This document shows, in pieces, positions 25,392 to 33,559 of a stretch of 64,000 nt of DNA (the first letter of the stretch is position 1; each line of letters begins with the position of its first letter). The notes beneath the pieces are model-generated. The model was not told where the DNA came from. It was given only the letters and a program-made list of their open reading frames with translations, and searched no databases. The DNA comes from CAYFVU01 sp964594775. GTDB lineage: Bacteria > Spirochaetota > Spirochaetia > DSM-16054 > Sediminispirochaetaceae. The stretch lies in NCBI GenBank assembly GCA_964594775.1, contig CAZQNO010000004.1, positions 1-64,000 on the forward strand, in the 5' to 3' direction. The translations under genes and the position numbers were made by a program.

Positions 25392-27457
25392 CCGATCGAG
25401 GAAAGGCGGAGGAGGAGATACGGAAACTCTCCGAGCTGCTGCGCCGGTATCAGCACGACTATTTCGTGCTCGCTGCGCCCTCCGTGAGCGACAAGGAATA
25501 CGACAGGCTCTTCGACCGGCTGCGAGAGCTGGAAGAGGAGTTTCCCGACCTCAAAGCCGCCGATTCACCCGCTCAGCGGGTCGGATCGGATTTGAGCGAA
25601 ACCCTGCCCGAAGTAGAGCATCGCATTCCCGTCCTCAGTCTGGACAAGGCCTACACCGTCGAGGATGTGGCCGGCTGGATGCGCCGAACCGCCGATAAGA
25701 TCGGAAGACCCCTGAGCTTCGTCGTTGAGGAAAAGATAGATGGAGTTTCCATAGTTCTCTATTACGAGTCCGGGCTTCTTGTCCGGGCCCTTACCAGAGG
25801 CAACGGTTACGTGGGAAACGACATTACCGCAAACGTTAAGACGATAGGGGCCATACCCCTCAGACTGCCGAAAAGCGTCGACCTATCGGTGCGGGGAGAG
25901 ATCTACCTTCCCTTAGATAAGTTTGAAGGGCTCAACAAGACCCTGGAAACGCCCTATGCCAATCCCAGAAATCTGGCGGCCGGAACCTTGAGAAGAATAA
26001 GAAGCAGCGAGGCAGCCGTCTTCCCTCTGACGATTTTCTGCTACGAGGGTTTTTTCGGTGATGACCGCTTGAGCCATATCGAAGTGCTGACGAGACTCCG
26101 CCGCCTCGGCTTTCGGGTAAGCAGCCGCATAGGGGTATTCTCCAGCCGGATAGGGGCGGAGGAGGTAGAGCATTCGGATCCCGCGTGGACCTTCGGAGAT
26201 ATCGAAGATCTTCCCGGTTACCTGGAAAGGGCCGCCGAAGAACGACGGAGCCTCGACTACGAGATAGACGGGCTGGTGGTAAAGGTCGACGAACTGGACG
26301 TCCGCGAGGAGCTCGGTTACACGGGGCATCACCCTAGATGGGCCATCGCCTACAAATTCGAGTCTCCCGAGGGTAGCACGATAGTGCGAAACATCGAGGT
26401 GCAGGTCGGACGCACGGGGAGAGTGACTCCCGTAGCCAGGGTCGAAGCGGTGCAGATCGGCGGTTCGACGATCCGTAACGTAACCCTCCACAATCAGGAC
26501 TATGTGGCGATGCTGGAGATCTCCATAGGAGACACCGTTGCGGTGAGCCGGCGGGGCGAGGTAATTCCTGCCGTCGAGCGGGTCCTGCAGAAGAATGAGG
26601 AGGGAAATCCGGTCTGGAAGATGCCGGATGAGTGTCCTTCCTGCGGATCCCTCCTTGAGATTCACGGGGCCCACCACTTTTGCCGAAACCCCTCCTGTCC
26701 CGATCAAATACGGGGAAGGCTCCACTTCTTTATCGGGACGGGACAGATGGATATCGACAATCTCGGTCCGGAGACGGTGGAGCTCCTCATTCGAGAAGGA
26801 ATGATCGAAGATATTCCGGACCTCTATACGGTAGACTACCGGAAGCTGGTAGAGTATCCCGGTTTCGGTGAAAAGAAAATCGCCCTCATCGAAGAGGGAA
26901 TAGAAAAGAGCAAACAGCGACCCTTTTCGGTGCTTCTTCCCTCACTCGGTATACCGGAGGTCGGACCGAAGGTGACCGAACTTTTGATAGGCTCCGGATA
27001 CACGGACATAGACGCGATTCTGCGGCTCGCCGAAGAGCAAGAGGAAGAAAAGTTTGTCGCCATCAAGGGTATTGGAAAAAAGACGGCGAAGACGATTATA
27101 GAGGAGTTCTCGCGGCCCGAACAGCGTCGGCGTATTCAGCGGCTGCGGGAGCTCGGTCTGCGCATGCGGGCGGAGGAGAAGGAGATTTCCCCAGCCTCGA
27201 GGGCCGGCGGTGAGTTCGCCGGCGAGCTGTGGTGCGTGACCGGCAGTTTCGCCCGCTTCAATCCGCGGAGTAAGGCCGTCGAGGAGATAAAAAGCCGCGG
27301 CGGGAGAACGAGCTCCCAGGTTTCCGGGGCCACAACGCATCTACTGGTGGGAGAGAATCCGGGCAGCAAACTGAAGAAGGCCCGAGACTTGGCTGTGAAG
27401 ATAGTACAGGAAGAAGAGTTTCTGCGGAGACTCGGCTTCGATCAGGAGGAAGAGTGA
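25388..27457 (+). CDS. ligA: NAD-dependent DNA ligase
   Basis: Seals nicks using NAD+. The protein is 689 residues, the normal length. Domain Ia (YQHDYFVLAAPSVSDKEYD) binds NMN, and the adenylation domain has the catalytic lysine in EEKIDG near residue 116. The OB fold follows, then the four-cysteine zinc finger (CPSC...CRNPSC). Helix-hairpin-helix repeats (GFGEKKI, GIGKKTAKTI) and a C-terminal BRCT (about 610-689) finish it. The start overlaps the SPOR gene as ATGA, and the stop overlaps the next ATG, so the genes are translationally coupled. Confidence 0.97.
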   Translation: MTDRGKAEEEIRKLSELLRRYQHDYFVLAAPSVSDKEYDRLFDRLRELEEEFPDLKAADSPAQRVGSDLSETLPEVEHRIPVLSLDKAYTVEDVAGWMRRTADKIGRPLSFVVEEKIDGVSIVLYYESGLLVRALTRGNGYVGNDITANVKTIGAIPLRLPKSVDLSVRGEIYLPLDKFEGLNKTLETPYANPRNLAAGTLRRIRSSEAAVFPLTIFCYEGFFGDDRLSHIEVLTRLRRLGFRVSSRIGVFSSRIGAEEVEHSDPAWTFGDIEDLPGYLERAAEERRSLDYEIDGLVVKVDELDVREELGYTGHHPRWAIAYKFESPEGSTIVRNIEVQVGRTGRVTPVARVEAVQIGGSTIRNVTLHNQDYVAMLEISIGDTVAVSRRGEVIPAVERVLQKNEEGNPVWKMPDECPSCGSLLEIHGAHHFCRNPSCPDQIRGRLHFFIGTGQMDIDNLGPETVELLIREGMIEDIPDLYTVDYRKLVEYPGFGEKKIALIEEGIEKSKQRPFSVLLPSLGIPEVGPKVTELLIGSGYTDIDAILRLAEEQEEEKFVAIKGIGKKTAKTIIEEFSRPEQRRRIQRLRELGLRMRAEEKEISPASRAGGEFAGELWCVTGSFARFNPRSKAVEEIKSRGGRTSSQVSGATTHLLVGENPGSKLKKARDLAVKIVQEEEFLRRLGFDQEEE

Positions 27458-28221
27458 TGGCTAGTGTACAGCAGATCTATGAGACTCAGGAAAAAACCGA
27501 GGACATCATCCAAACGGTTGGTGAACTCAAACGTGAAGGATTCGGCGTCATCCCGCCTCAGCAGTATCGTATAGATATCGATGATGACTTTTATCCCCTC
27601 TGGCGGCAGGTGGAACCGTACACGATGATCAGCCTCGAGAGAGGCTACGCGGTCTACAAGGCCGTCGAATACGTGGTAAAGAACCGGGTCCCCGGAAGCT
27701 TCGTCGAGTGCGGCGTGTGGAAGGGGGGGGCGAGCATGCTCATGGCCCTCTCTCTCAGAGCCTTCGACGGGCCCTTGAGGAGGATCTATCTCTACGACAC
27801 CTTTGAGGGTATGACCGAACCGGGGGATGAGGATCGCATAGCCTGGAACGATGAGCATGTCGGCCAACGGTGGAACCGCTTCACCAATTGGGCCGTCCCC
27901 AAATCGGAGGTAATGGCGAACTTCGCGGAGATCGACTATCCCCTTGAATTGATTCTCCCGATCGAGGGGAATGTACTGCGGACCCTCCGGCGGACTAAAC
28001 CCGATGAGATCGCGATCCTGCGCTTGGATACGGACTGGTATGAGTCGACCCTCACCGAACTGAGGGTGCTCTATCCGCGGCTCAGCAGGCGGGGGGTTCT
28101 TCTCATCGACGATTACGGGCACTTCACCGGGGCCCGGAAGGCGGTAGATCAATACTTCGCTTCCGGCGGGCCGCTATTGCACAGGGACGATTACACCGGG
28201 CGCAGCGCCGTCAAACCCTGA
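27457..28221 (+). CDS. TylF/macrocin-O-methyltransferase-like protein
   Basis: A protein of 254 residues from the ATG at 27457, with the TylF-type SAM methyltransferase fold. FVECGVWKGGASMLMAL is the glycine-rich SAM motif (near residue 85), followed by IYLYDTFEGMTEP and, later, ILRLDTDWYESTLTELRVLYPRL and VLLIDDYGHFTGARKAVDQYF, which match the metal-dependent O-methyltransferase core of this family. Relatives methylate sugar hydroxyls on antibiotics, glycans or lipids, so a role in glycan decoration is possible. It overlaps the ligA stop by one base. A GTG at 27454 is a less likely start. Confidence 0.82.
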   Translation: MASVQQIYETQEKTEDIIQTVGELKREGFGVIPPQQYRIDIDDDFYPLWRQVEPYTMISLERGYAVYKAVEYVVKNRVPGSFVECGVWKGGASMLMALSLRAFDGPLRRIYLYDTFEGMTEPGDEDRIAWNDEHVGQRWNRFTNWAVPKSEVMANFAEIDYPLELILPIEGNVLRTLRRTKPDEIAILRLDTDWYESTLTELRVLYPRLSRRGVLLIDDYGHFTGARKAVDQYFASGGPLLHRDDYTGRSAVKP

Positions 28222-28222
28222 A

Positions 28223-28570
28223 TCATTTAAAATGGTCCCGGGAAGGTCCCCTCGATATCGGCTTGAGATAGCTGTGAAGGGGGCCCTTCGCGCTGCCGCT
28301 GAGCTGCTCAAGAACACTTTCTATCATCATACGGTACTGCGGATATCGTATTCTCATCTTGTCGGTATAGACAATTTCCTCTTCGACCCGGCGCCGCTTC
28401 TCCCCTCCGAGAAAGGAGAGGAGGACGTGCCGCTCCTCCTTCACGAGGTAGAGAAGGGATACGGCTATCTCACGGTCGGCCATACGCATCAAGCGGTTCT
28501 GCACCTCCGCCGGAGGGAGGAGATCGAGCAGCTTGAGCAGCCGCCGGTCGGGAGTGTCTTGGGCCGGCAT
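28223..28570 (-). CDS. Small helical protein with FliG-C-like character
   Basis: A protein of 115 residues, all helical and strongly charged. The central part (LLYLVKEERHVLLSFLGGEKRRRVEEEI, in two helices) followed by a MIESVLEQLSG helix has the spacing of the FliG C-terminal 'charged helix - Ser/Gly-Lys-Arg turn - VE/E helix' region. I offer this only as a resemblance. It has no signal peptide. GAGG precedes the ATG. It lies downstream of the PEGA gene and converges with the TylF-like gene with one base between stops. Confidence 0.6.
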   Translation of the reverse strand: MPAQDTPDRRLLKLLDLLPPAEVQNRLMRMADREIAVSLLYLVKEERHVLLSFLGGEKRRRVEEEIVYTDKMRIRYPQYRMMIESVLEQLSGSAKGPLHSYLKPISRGPSRDHFK

Positions 28571-28573
28571 TGA

Positions 28574-30229
28574 CTACCTCGTTACGGAGGCACCGATGCC
28601 TCCGCCTAAGGAAAACTCTTGCGGATACGCGCCGATATCCGCCGCCGCAAAGAGATTCACAGAAAAAACGGATTTCGTCGGCAGCAGATGGCTTTCTGCG
28701 GCCACCCGCAGGATTGCCTCGTTCGGCTGCTGCGTGTCGTAGAGCAAACGTGCCGAGAGGGCTCCGACAAGCCTTCCGGCTTCAAGAAGAAGGGCGGCTG
28801 CGGCTCCCGATGAAAAGGCGGCGGATATCGACGAGGGCGGGAGCTTTTCGTTGTGCGCTTCTTCCTCTTCGGTCTCATCGGCAAAAAAGAGGAGAGACGC
28901 CTTCGGTTCGAGGGCGAAGGCGAGCAGGGACCCGCCTATCCTCACCGGAAAGGATAGGCTCAGACCCGTAGCGGGGAGGAAGGAATCGCGGCGAAAGGAG
29001 TGGAGATAGTTTCCCGAGACGGCGGCGGAGATGCTGAGGGGTGAAGTTCCGCCGGAAGGAAAGAGGAGGGCCTTCGCCTCCATGCCCGCATAGGCTGCGT
29101 CATTCCCCGATTCGGCTAGTTCGACACCGGCCGTAAGGGCCAGAGAACGACCATTCTCTCGGGAATAGACCCCGTAGAGAGAGGCGGGAAAGTGTGCTTT
29201 AGCGGAGGAACTATATTCTTCATAGAAGAAGAGGGGGATAAAACCGGTCTGCAGCCCCTCAGCTCGCCGGGGAGGAAGGGCGCAGAGGAGGCTGCCGCTT
29301 CGACCGAACGGTGCCGGAAAGAGGGCCGGCTTGAGATTTCCGTCTATCAAAAGGGTCGTTTCTTCGGTGAGAGTCGAACCGTCCTTAAAAGTCCCTTGCA
29401 CACGTATTCGGTAGGTCCCCGACCGGAGCTCCCGCAGGCGCGGCGACGCGCCGGTATCGCCGGGCCACGTATACTCCTGCGAGGCCCGGAAAGCTTTTCC
29501 CAGTCGGCGGTGCTCCACGCTGCGTCCGTCGGGTCCGATTATTTCCAGCTTAAGTTCGGCCGGTGCGCTGAGCTCCCAGCGGATCTCCGTGTAAGACTTG
29601 GGACCTCCGGTTTTCGGATTGATCCGGCTCCTAGAGAGCTTGAGGGGAGAGATCATCGGGGCCGCCGGTTCGAGTTCGATTCTTTGTTCCCACGGCTTTC
29701 CTTCCTCGATGCCGATAGTCTGTTCAAAGCTAATAGAGCCGAAGCTGCGGATGGTGAGCCGATAGGTTCCCACGGGCAGTAAAGCCGGGAGCGTCTCGAC
29801 GCTTTGTCCGCCCACCAGGACTTCGGCATCCTCCGGAACGATTATCGGGGCGAAAATGCCGTTTTTTCGGCGGAGCTCTATGTTCATTCGCAGACCCGTT
29901 TCTCTCTTCATGTCCAGCCATGCGGAGACGGGCTCGTAGCCGGGCATTGCCGCAAAGACCTTATAGGAGCCCGGTTTGAGTTCGATGCGGAGGGGTGACT
30001 CTCCCGCCGCCCTTCCGTTGATCGAAAGTTCGGCCCCCTCCGGTTCCGTTTCTATAAGCAGAATGCCGCCGGACAGATCGAGGTCTTTTTCCACCGTCGC
30101 CGTCGAGAGCGCTAAGGGCGCCGAGGCTGTCGTGCTTGCTTCCTGCGCGAAGGCTGCCCCCCCGCCGATGAAGGTGCTGAGAAGGAAAAAGCACAGGAGT
30201 ATATGCGGTGTGGTCTTTCCGGCATTCAT
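28574..30229 (-). CDS. PEGA-domain secreted protein with C-terminal barrel-like region
   Basis: A protein of 551 residues with a signal peptide (core LLCFFLLSTFIGGGAAFA, cut before QEAS). A PEGA domain at about 55-115 (GGILLIETEPEGAELSINGR...PLRIELKPGSYKVFA) is followed by a second, divergent PEGA-like unit (about 125-175). A FlgD-like Ig region comes next (about 190-290, with YTWPGD and LRSGTYRIRV). The C-terminal third is small, Ala/Ser-rich and amphipathic, and may be a membrane beta barrel. PEGA proteins sit at the cell surface. The ATG at 30229 lies 9 nt after a -10 box; the GAAGAGG only 2 nt upstream is too close to be a good ribosome site. Confidence 0.75.
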   Translation of the reverse strand: MNAGKTTPHILLCFFLLSTFIGGGAAFAQEASTTASAPLALSTATVEKDLDLSGGILLIETEPEGAELSINGRAAGESPLRIELKPGSYKVFAAMPGYEPVSAWLDMKRETGLRMNIELRRKNGIFAPIIVPEDAEVLVGGQSVETLPALLPVGTYRLTIRSFGSISFEQTIGIEEGKPWEQRIELEPAAPMISPLKLSRSRINPKTGGPKSYTEIRWELSAPAELKLEIIGPDGRSVEHRRLGKAFRASQEYTWPGDTGASPRLRELRSGTYRIRVQGTFKDGSTLTEETTLLIDGNLKPALFPAPFGRSGSLLCALPPRRAEGLQTGFIPLFFYEEYSSSAKAHFPASLYGVYSRENGRSLALTAGVELAESGNDAAYAGMEAKALLFPSGGTSPLSISAAVSGNYLHSFRRDSFLPATGLSLSFPVRIGGSLLAFALEPKASLLFFADETEEEEAHNEKLPPSSISAAFSSGAAAALLLEAGRLVGALSARLLYDTQQPNEAILRVAAESHLLPTKSVFSVNLFAAADIGAYPQEFSLGGGIGASVTR

Positions 30230-30238
30230 TGCCTCTTC

Positions 30239-30267
30239 ATTATCCGTCGAATCTAGGGGAAAATCAA
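30239..30267 (-). promoter_or_regulatory. Promoter of the PEGA gene, nearly leaderless type
   Basis: On the minus strand TTGATT (30267-30262), 17-nt spacer, GATAAT (30244-30239), 9 nt before the ATG. Confidence 0.65.
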
Positions 30268-30389
30268 CAAGCTCAGAGTCCCTTTCCACGTCCCAAATAA
30301 CCGGTCCCCTATAGCCGGCGCTAATATTTGCCCCCGGCCCTGACGATAATAGGAAAGAAGAAGCGGCAAAGAGAGGAGGAAGAGGCCGA

Positions 30390-31079
30390 GTGACGACAGC
30401 CGGTATACATCGCAGAAATCCCGCGGGCACGGCCCCTTTGAGACTCAGCTCTTTTGCCTTTGCGGCGAGGCTTCTCTGCATTCTCCTCCTCTTTTTCACC
30501 GGTTTTCCCGCAGCGGCCCAAGATTCCACCCAAGATCAAACCCAAGATACTGGGCAGGAAGCTGCGGCGGGTCCACCGAGTCCATCGAGCGGAGAAGACG
30601 GTAAAGGGGACTTCGAGCCCCTGGCCAAGGGATTCAACAATATCCTGCTCGGTATGGGGATGGAGGCGGTGAAGGAGGAGTTGAAGAGGGATCCGAATTT
30701 CCGGTTCCGCGGCGATCCGGACGTGAGCATGATGCGTACTCCCAATACCAGTCTCATAGAGTGTCGGGGCTACTACTATGTAGAGCGCGCTTCTTTTCAA
30801 TTTATCGACGACTCCCTCTATACCATCACTATCATCCTCGAAGCGAAGAAAATGGGACACTATGCGATGTTTACGGCCCTGTCGGAAAAATATGGCGAGC
30901 CTGATTCTCTTTCTCCGGAAAAGTCGATCTGGGAGAACGATGAACTCATCATTTCCCTGGAACGGCCCCTCAGGGTAAAGTATATGGCGAAGGAAATCCT
31001 TGAGGAACTAATGCGGGAGCAGAGGAAGAAGAAGTCCGTCGAAACGATCTCCCGGGAGCGGTTCCTCGAACAGTTCTAG
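30390..31079 (+). CDS. Secreted protein, unknown function
   Basis: A protein of 229 residues starting with GTG, behind GGAGGA. A hydrophobic segment at about 24-43 (LLCILLLFFTGFPAAAQ) is the signal peptide, preceded by a long basic n-region. A low-complexity linker rich in Gln, Asp, Thr, Ser and Pro (about 45-72) leads to a compact domain (about 75-225) beginning with FNNILLGMGMEAVKEELKRDPNF. That opening resembles the recurring spirochaete phrase 'I-LGM-ls-eVke-LkkD', which is found in periplasmic proteins. I do not know the function. The next gene starts 6 nt later, so the two are co-transcribed. Confidence 0.7.
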   Translation: MTTAGIHRRNPAGTAPLRLSSFAFAARLLCILLLFFTGFPAAAQDSTQDQTQDTGQEAAAGPPSPSSGEDGKGDFEPLAKGFNNILLGMGMEAVKEELKRDPNFRFRGDPDVSMMRTPNTSLIECRGYYYVERASFQFIDDSLYTITIILEAKKMGHYAMFTALSEKYGEPDSLSPEKSIWENDELIISLERPLRVKYMAKEILEELMREQRKKKSVETISRERFLEQF

Positions 31080-31085
31080 GATAAA

Positions 31086-31541
31086 ATGATGAGAGGCCGT
31101 ACAACGTCGTATCTTCTGCTTGTGTCTCTGCTTTTTATGCTGCTCCTCGGTTCCTGCGCAGGGGGGGAAGAGAAGTTGGACGAACGGATAGAAATTGGAG
31201 TTGGAAGGGAGACCGTTACCGTCGAAGTTGCCAGGAGCGAGGAAGACCGGCGGCGGGGGCTGATGAATCGTGAGGCCCTTGGAGAACGGGAAGGGATGCT
31301 CTTCGTCTTCGAAAGCGACCGACAGATGAGCTTTTGGATGAAAGACACCGAGATCCCCCTCAGCATCGCCTATATCTCGGCAGAGGGGCAGATCCGCGAG
31401 ATCCACGAACTGGAGCCCCGCTCGCTGAGGACCGTGGAATCGCAGCGGGCCTTGCGCTACGCCCTAGAAGTCCCGCGGGGAGCCTTTGAACGGGCCGGAG
31501 CGGGCGTCGGCGACTATATCGAGTTTCCCGAGAATTGGTAG
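31086..31541 (+). CDS. DUF192-family lipoprotein
   Basis: A protein of 151 residues. Residues 1-24 are a lipoprotein signal with lipobox LLGSC, so it should be acylated and membrane-anchored. The rest is a DUF192 domain: VEVARSEEDRRRGLMNREAL, GMLFVFESDRQMSFWMKDTEIPLSIAYI and the closing ALEVPRGAFERAGAGVGD are all typical of this small beta-rich family, whose biochemical role is unknown. The start could also be the second ATG at 31089. It is co-directional with, and 6 nt after, the preceding secreted protein. Confidence 0.88.
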   Translation: MMRGRTTSYLLLVSLLFMLLLGSCAGGEEKLDERIEIGVGRETVTVEVARSEEDRRRGLMNREALGEREGMLFVFESDRQMSFWMKDTEIPLSIAYISAEGQIREIHELEPRSLRTVESQRALRYALEVPRGAFERAGAGVGDYIEFPENW

Positions 31542-31561
31542 GCGGCCCCTGTGGTCGGTTC

Positions 31562-31795
31562 CTAACTTTCGTCGTCTTCGAAGAGCCGGAGATTCGGCTC
31601 TTCGTTCGGGGCTTCGGGCTCGTTTACCAGGATTTCGATCTTCCGTTCGATTTTTGAGAGGTCCTTCTCCAGGCTTTTCGCCAGTTTGATGCCCTTTTCG
31701 AAAAGCTCCACCGCTTCGTCCAGAGGAATGTCGCCGCCCTTCATCTTTTCATTGAGCTCCTCCAGTTCCGAGAGCCGGTCTTCGAATTTCTTCAT
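31562..31795 (-). CDS. xseB: Exodeoxyribonuclease VII small subunit
   Basis: A protein of 77 residues, the usual size. FEDRLSELEELNEKMKGGDIPLDEAVELFEKGI is the XseB signature (given here as a 33-residue region at about 3-35, key elements being the LEEL, the G-x-I-P-L turn and LFEKG). It binds XseA to form the exonuclease that degrades single-stranded DNA from both ends. The start at 31795 lies one base after the xseA stop. The frame runs on upstream inside xseA, but a longer start is unlikely. Confidence 0.93.
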   Translation of the reverse strand: MKKFEDRLSELEELNEKMKGGDIPLDEAVELFEKGIKLAKSLEKDLSKIERKIEILVNEPEAPNEEPNLRLFEDDES

Positions 31796-31796
31796 C

Positions 31797-33050
31797 TTAC
31801 TCCTCCTCTGTAGAAAGGCGTGATGTTTCTCGCCGACGATCTTCCGCTGCCCCGCCGGCAATGACCTCCGCAGAGAGCCGCCCGGCGTGGAGTCGAATGT
31901 CCAGACGGTCTGAAGGCCCCGCCTGCCGGTAAGAGCGCACGAGACTTCCGTCGTCGCTTCGGGTGACCACGGCATAACCCCTCTTCAGGGTTGCCTCCGG
32001 GGAATTTGCCTCCAGCTCGCCGCAAAGCAGGGCGAGGCGGTGCCTGCGCTCCTTCACCAGATCGCCGCCGCGGCGGATGAGTTCCTCCTTTGCATCGTCG
32101 AGGCGTAGATATGCCGGTTGAACGATCCGCCGAAGGCGTTCGAGAAGGTTATCGGAACTGAATCTCTCGATGAGAAGGCGGCTGCGTTCGGTGCGCTCCT
32201 GCAGCCTTCGAGCCATCTCTTCCCGGACCGCGGTGACCCGTTGAGAGAGTTCTTCCCTGCCGGCGCTGACTAGTTCCGCCGCGGCGGAGGGGGTGGGGAC
32301 GGCGAGGTCCGCGGCGAAGTCGCTGAGAGCCGTATCGGTTTGATGCCCGACGGCGGAAATAAGCGGCGTAGCCGATGCGGCAATCGCCCGGACGAGTCTT
32401 TCGTCGGAGAAGGGAAGGAGATCCTCTAAGGAGCCGCCTCCCCTGCCCACGATGATCACATCGCCGAGGGCGTAGCTGTCCGCCCGCCTCACCTGATCCG
32501 CCAGCTTCGCACCGGCTTCCTCGCCCTGCACCGGCGCGGGGAGGATCACCACGTCGAGGCCGGATGACCTGCGGCCGAGTACGTTGAGAATGTCGCGTAT
32601 GGCGGCGCCGGTAGGAGAGGTGACAACGGCGATCTTCCGGGGGAATACGGGGAGGGGGCGCTTTCGTTCCTCGTCGAAGAGTCCTTCGGCGGCCAAACGT
32701 CTTTTTCGTTCCTCCAGCATAGCGAGGATCGTACCGGTGCCGGCTCTCTCCATCGTTTCGGCGATTATTTGATAGACCCCTCTCTTCCCGTAGACCCCGA
32801 GATTTCCTCGCAGGATTACCTTGTCGCCGTCCTTGGGAAGAAAACCCGTTCGGGCGGCCCGGTGACGGAACATCACCGCCTGAAGCATTGCCTCCTCGTC
32901 CTTGAGGGAGAAGTACCAGTGTCCGCTGGAGGCGGGCCGAAAGTTCGAAATTTCTCCTTCCACCGCAACGACGGGAAAGGATGTCTCGATGACCTCCTTT
33001 ATGATGGACGTGAGTTCCGAGATCCCATAGACGTGCTCGGTGTTCTGCAT
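31797..33050 (-). CDS. xseA: Exodeoxyribonuclease VII large subunit
   Basis: Catalytic subunit of exonuclease VII, 417 residues, normal length. The N-terminal OB fold (VYGISELTSIIKEVIE, then VEGEISNFRPASSGHWYFSLKD) binds single strands. The catalytic core has VVTSPTGAAIRDIL, the LPAPVQGEEA segment and GRGGGSLEDLLPF, followed by SAVGHQTD, which holds the active-site His and Asp. A coiled-coil region follows at about 250-340. It forms a two-gene operon with xseB. AAGGA lies immediately upstream of the ATG. Confidence 0.95.
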   Translation of the reverse strand: MQNTEHVYGISELTSIIKEVIETSFPVVAVEGEISNFRPASSGHWYFSLKDEEAMLQAVMFRHRAARTGFLPKDGDKVILRGNLGVYGKRGVYQIIAETMERAGTGTILAMLEERKRRLAAEGLFDEERKRPLPVFPRKIAVVTSPTGAAIRDILNVLGRRSSGLDVVILPAPVQGEEAGAKLADQVRRADSYALGDVIIVGRGGGSLEDLLPFSDERLVRAIAASATPLISAVGHQTDTALSDFAADLAVPTPSAAAELVSAGREELSQRVTAVREEMARRLQERTERSRLLIERFSSDNLLERLRRIVQPAYLRLDDAKEELIRRGGDLVKERRHRLALLCGELEANSPEATLKRGYAVVTRSDDGSLVRSYRQAGPSDRLDIRLHAGRLSAEVIAGGAAEDRRRETSRLSTEEE

Positions 33051-33067
33051 TCCTTATCCCTCTCCTC

Positions 33068-33151
33068 AGTATACTATGCCCAGTATACTAAAACCGGCAT
33101 AGAGAGGAAAATATGAAACAGATGACATACAGAGTTTTTTTGGAGTATACT
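33068..33151. repeat. Three AGTATACT palindromes in a divergent promoter region
   Basis: The 8-bp palindrome AGTATACT occurs at 33068-33075, 33082-33089 and 33144-33151. The last is part of the 12-bp palindrome GGAGTATACTCC (33142-33153). The first two are 14 bp apart. They lie between the divergent xseA and the gene at 33186. Each contains TATACT on both strands, so some may simply be -10 boxes. Confidence 0.7.
33122..33151 (+). promoter_or_regulatory. Promoter of the gene at 33186
   Basis: ATGACA (33122-33127), 18-nt spacer, TATACT (33146-33151). A start near 33158 would give a leader of about 28 nt containing GAGGGGG before the GTG. The -10 box is inside the third AGTATACT palindrome, so a factor binding there would block it. 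Confidence 0.5.
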
Positions 33152-33185
33152 CCTCGAACTCACCGAGGGGGAAACGGGCCTTTCT

Positions 33186-33533
33186 GTGGCCGGACACACG
33201 TTCGACCTCAATAAAAAAGACATTCCCGGGGAAGTGTCCCTTCTTCCGGATAACTACCGCGAAGCGATGGCCGTGCTAGCCGAACTCTCGGAGGTGATGG
33301 AAGACTCCGATGAGGGCTTGGAGACCCGAGTCTGGACGAGCGGCGGCAACGGCGCGCCCTACGGAACCGAATTCATCAAGGTCATAGCATCGACTCTACA
33401 GTTTAAGGAGAGAGAAGAGGCCTTCAGCGAACTCGGCAGCGCCGACAGCCGTATGCTGACGAGGGGCCTGGCGGTAAAGGCGAAGAAAGAGATGCGTTCG
33501 GAGGAGATGATCAGCTGTACTAACGTGGAGTAG
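33186..33533 (+). CDS. Conserved-looking small protein, unknown function
   Basis: A protein of 115 residues, predicted soluble, mixed alpha/beta, acidic, with no signal peptide or known motif. It begins TFDLNKKDIPGEVSLLP and has TSGGNGAPYGTEFIKVIAS in the middle. The GTG at 33186 is the only normal start codon in the open frame; the nearest Shine-Dalgarno-like GAGGGGG is about 14 nt upstream, which is far. The frame stays open back to 33126 without another start. It could be a real small gene under the TATACT promoter. Confidence 0.5.
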   Translation: MAGHTFDLNKKDIPGEVSLLPDNYREAMAVLAELSEVMEDSDEGLETRVWTSGGNGAPYGTEFIKVIASTLQFKEREEAFSELGSADSRMLTRGLAVKAKKEMRSEEMISCTNVE

Positions 33534-33559
33534 GGGTATCCGGCAATCTCCGCCGCTCG

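Noticed and set aside
33113..33214. Short frame starting MKQMTYRV with a good ribosome site
   Set aside because: Only about 33 codons, and it would start upstream of the predicted transcription start of the gene at 33186.
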